A stretch of 64,000 nt of DNA from Leptolyngbya sp. FACHB-261 (GTDB lineage: Bacteria; Cyanobacteriota; Cyanobacteriia; FACHB-261), in the NCBI RefSeq assembly GCF_014696065.1, contig NZ_JACJPL010000015.1, forward strand, positions 1 to 64,000, written 5' to 3'. Below, piece after piece: positions 63,791-64,000 of the stretch (positions are counted from its first letter, which is position 1; every line of letters begins with the position of its first letter). A program made the position numbers and the translations under genes. The notes beneath the pieces are model-generated. The model was not told the origin of the DNA. It did not search any database and was given only the letters and a program-made list of their open reading frames with translations.

Positions 63791-63913
63791 AAGCTCAGGA
63801 ACAGGCCTCACGGCAGCGCTGGACTGTGCTTATTGTAGGAAATCACCAGCGCTGAGCAGGAGTCGTTACAGGACTTAACCTAGCTCCAATGCCACAGGAG
63901 GGAGCCATGTCCT

Positions 63914-64000
63914 CTAGTAAGCCAGCGTCTCTAGAGTTTCGCGTAGATAGGAACGCACTAGTTCATCGGGCAGAGTGTTGGGGTCGATGCCCTGATGACC
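63914..64000 (-). CDS. 3' end of an unidentified gene
   Basis: Reading the minus strand from the right edge gives an open frame of 28 residues (GHQGIDPNTLPDELV, then RSYLRETLETLAY) ending at TAG 63914-63916. The amphipathic helix-like tail looks like real protein, but it is too short to identify. Confidence 0.6.
   Translation of the reverse strand, partial: GHQGIDPNTLPDELVRSYLRETLETLAY

Noticed and set aside
1-64000. CRISPR arrays, rRNA, tRNA, complete insertion sequences
   Set aside because: I looked through the gaps on both strands and saw none.

Overview
The window is chromosomal DNA from a beta-cyanobacterium, one with beta-type carboxysomes (ccm genes, not cso). The marker genes are a complete ccmKKLMNO cluster, both CO2-uptake NDH-1 modules, SbtA/SbtB, a DesA-type desaturase, PilMNOQ without PilP, and several small cyanobacteria-only proteins. 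I cannot name the genus. The octamer GCGATCGC (HIP1), abundant in many cyanobacteria, was seen only twice.

Layout. 1-3.1 kb: the end of a TPR gene, a small two-gene unit whose first gene is broken by a 20-bp tandem duplication, a DUF2283 relic, an unknown small gene and a cytosine deaminase on the minus strand. 3.1-21.7 kb: an almost uninterrupted inorganic-carbon-concentrating (CCM) supercluster. It reads ccmK-ccmK-ccmL-ccmM-ccmN-ccmO, then ndhF4-ndhD4-cupB, then sbtA-sbtB-(Tat-exported beta-carbonic anhydrase), then ndhF3-ndhD3-cupA-(second Tat-exported beta-carbonic anhydrase), and finally a convergent fasciclin gene that looks like cupS. 21.8-35.2 kb: accessory and metabolic genes, including a glycosyltransferase with TPRs, a Zn alcohol dehydrogenase, a histidine kinase facing a pseudo-receiver gene, aspartase, a second glycosyltransferase, a lytic transglycosylase, SGNH and alpha/beta hydrolases, and a NACHT-pentapeptide protein. 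35.3-44.4 kb: an ammonium transporter behind a textbook NtcA promoter, leuA, thrC, desA, a CobD-like aminotransferase and HU. 44.7-50.8 kb: pilMNOQ and prepilin peptidase pilD. 50.8-64 kb: leuB flanked by two unusual phased repeat arrays, a coiled-coil membrane protein, an ABC exporter pair, sucCD, a LuxR-type response regulator, tmk-holB, a HEAT-repeat protein and a CBS protein.

How the parts work together. CupB and CupA sit on specialised NDH-1 complexes and convert CO2 to bicarbonate on the cytoplasmic side. SbtA imports bicarbonate under SbtB control. The Ccm proteins build the carboxysome, where CcmM gathers Rubisco and appears to keep an active gamma-carbonic-anhydrase site. Two beta-carbonic anhydrases with twin-arginine signals, each closing a transport operon, suggest an extracytoplasmic CO2/bicarbonate step paired with each uptake module. 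This is the most interesting feature of the window. Operon limits are supported by visible intrinsic terminators after cupB, after the first carbonic anhydrase and after the second.

Limits. Everything here is read by eye from sequence and recalled family knowledge. No alignment, HMM or database search was run.
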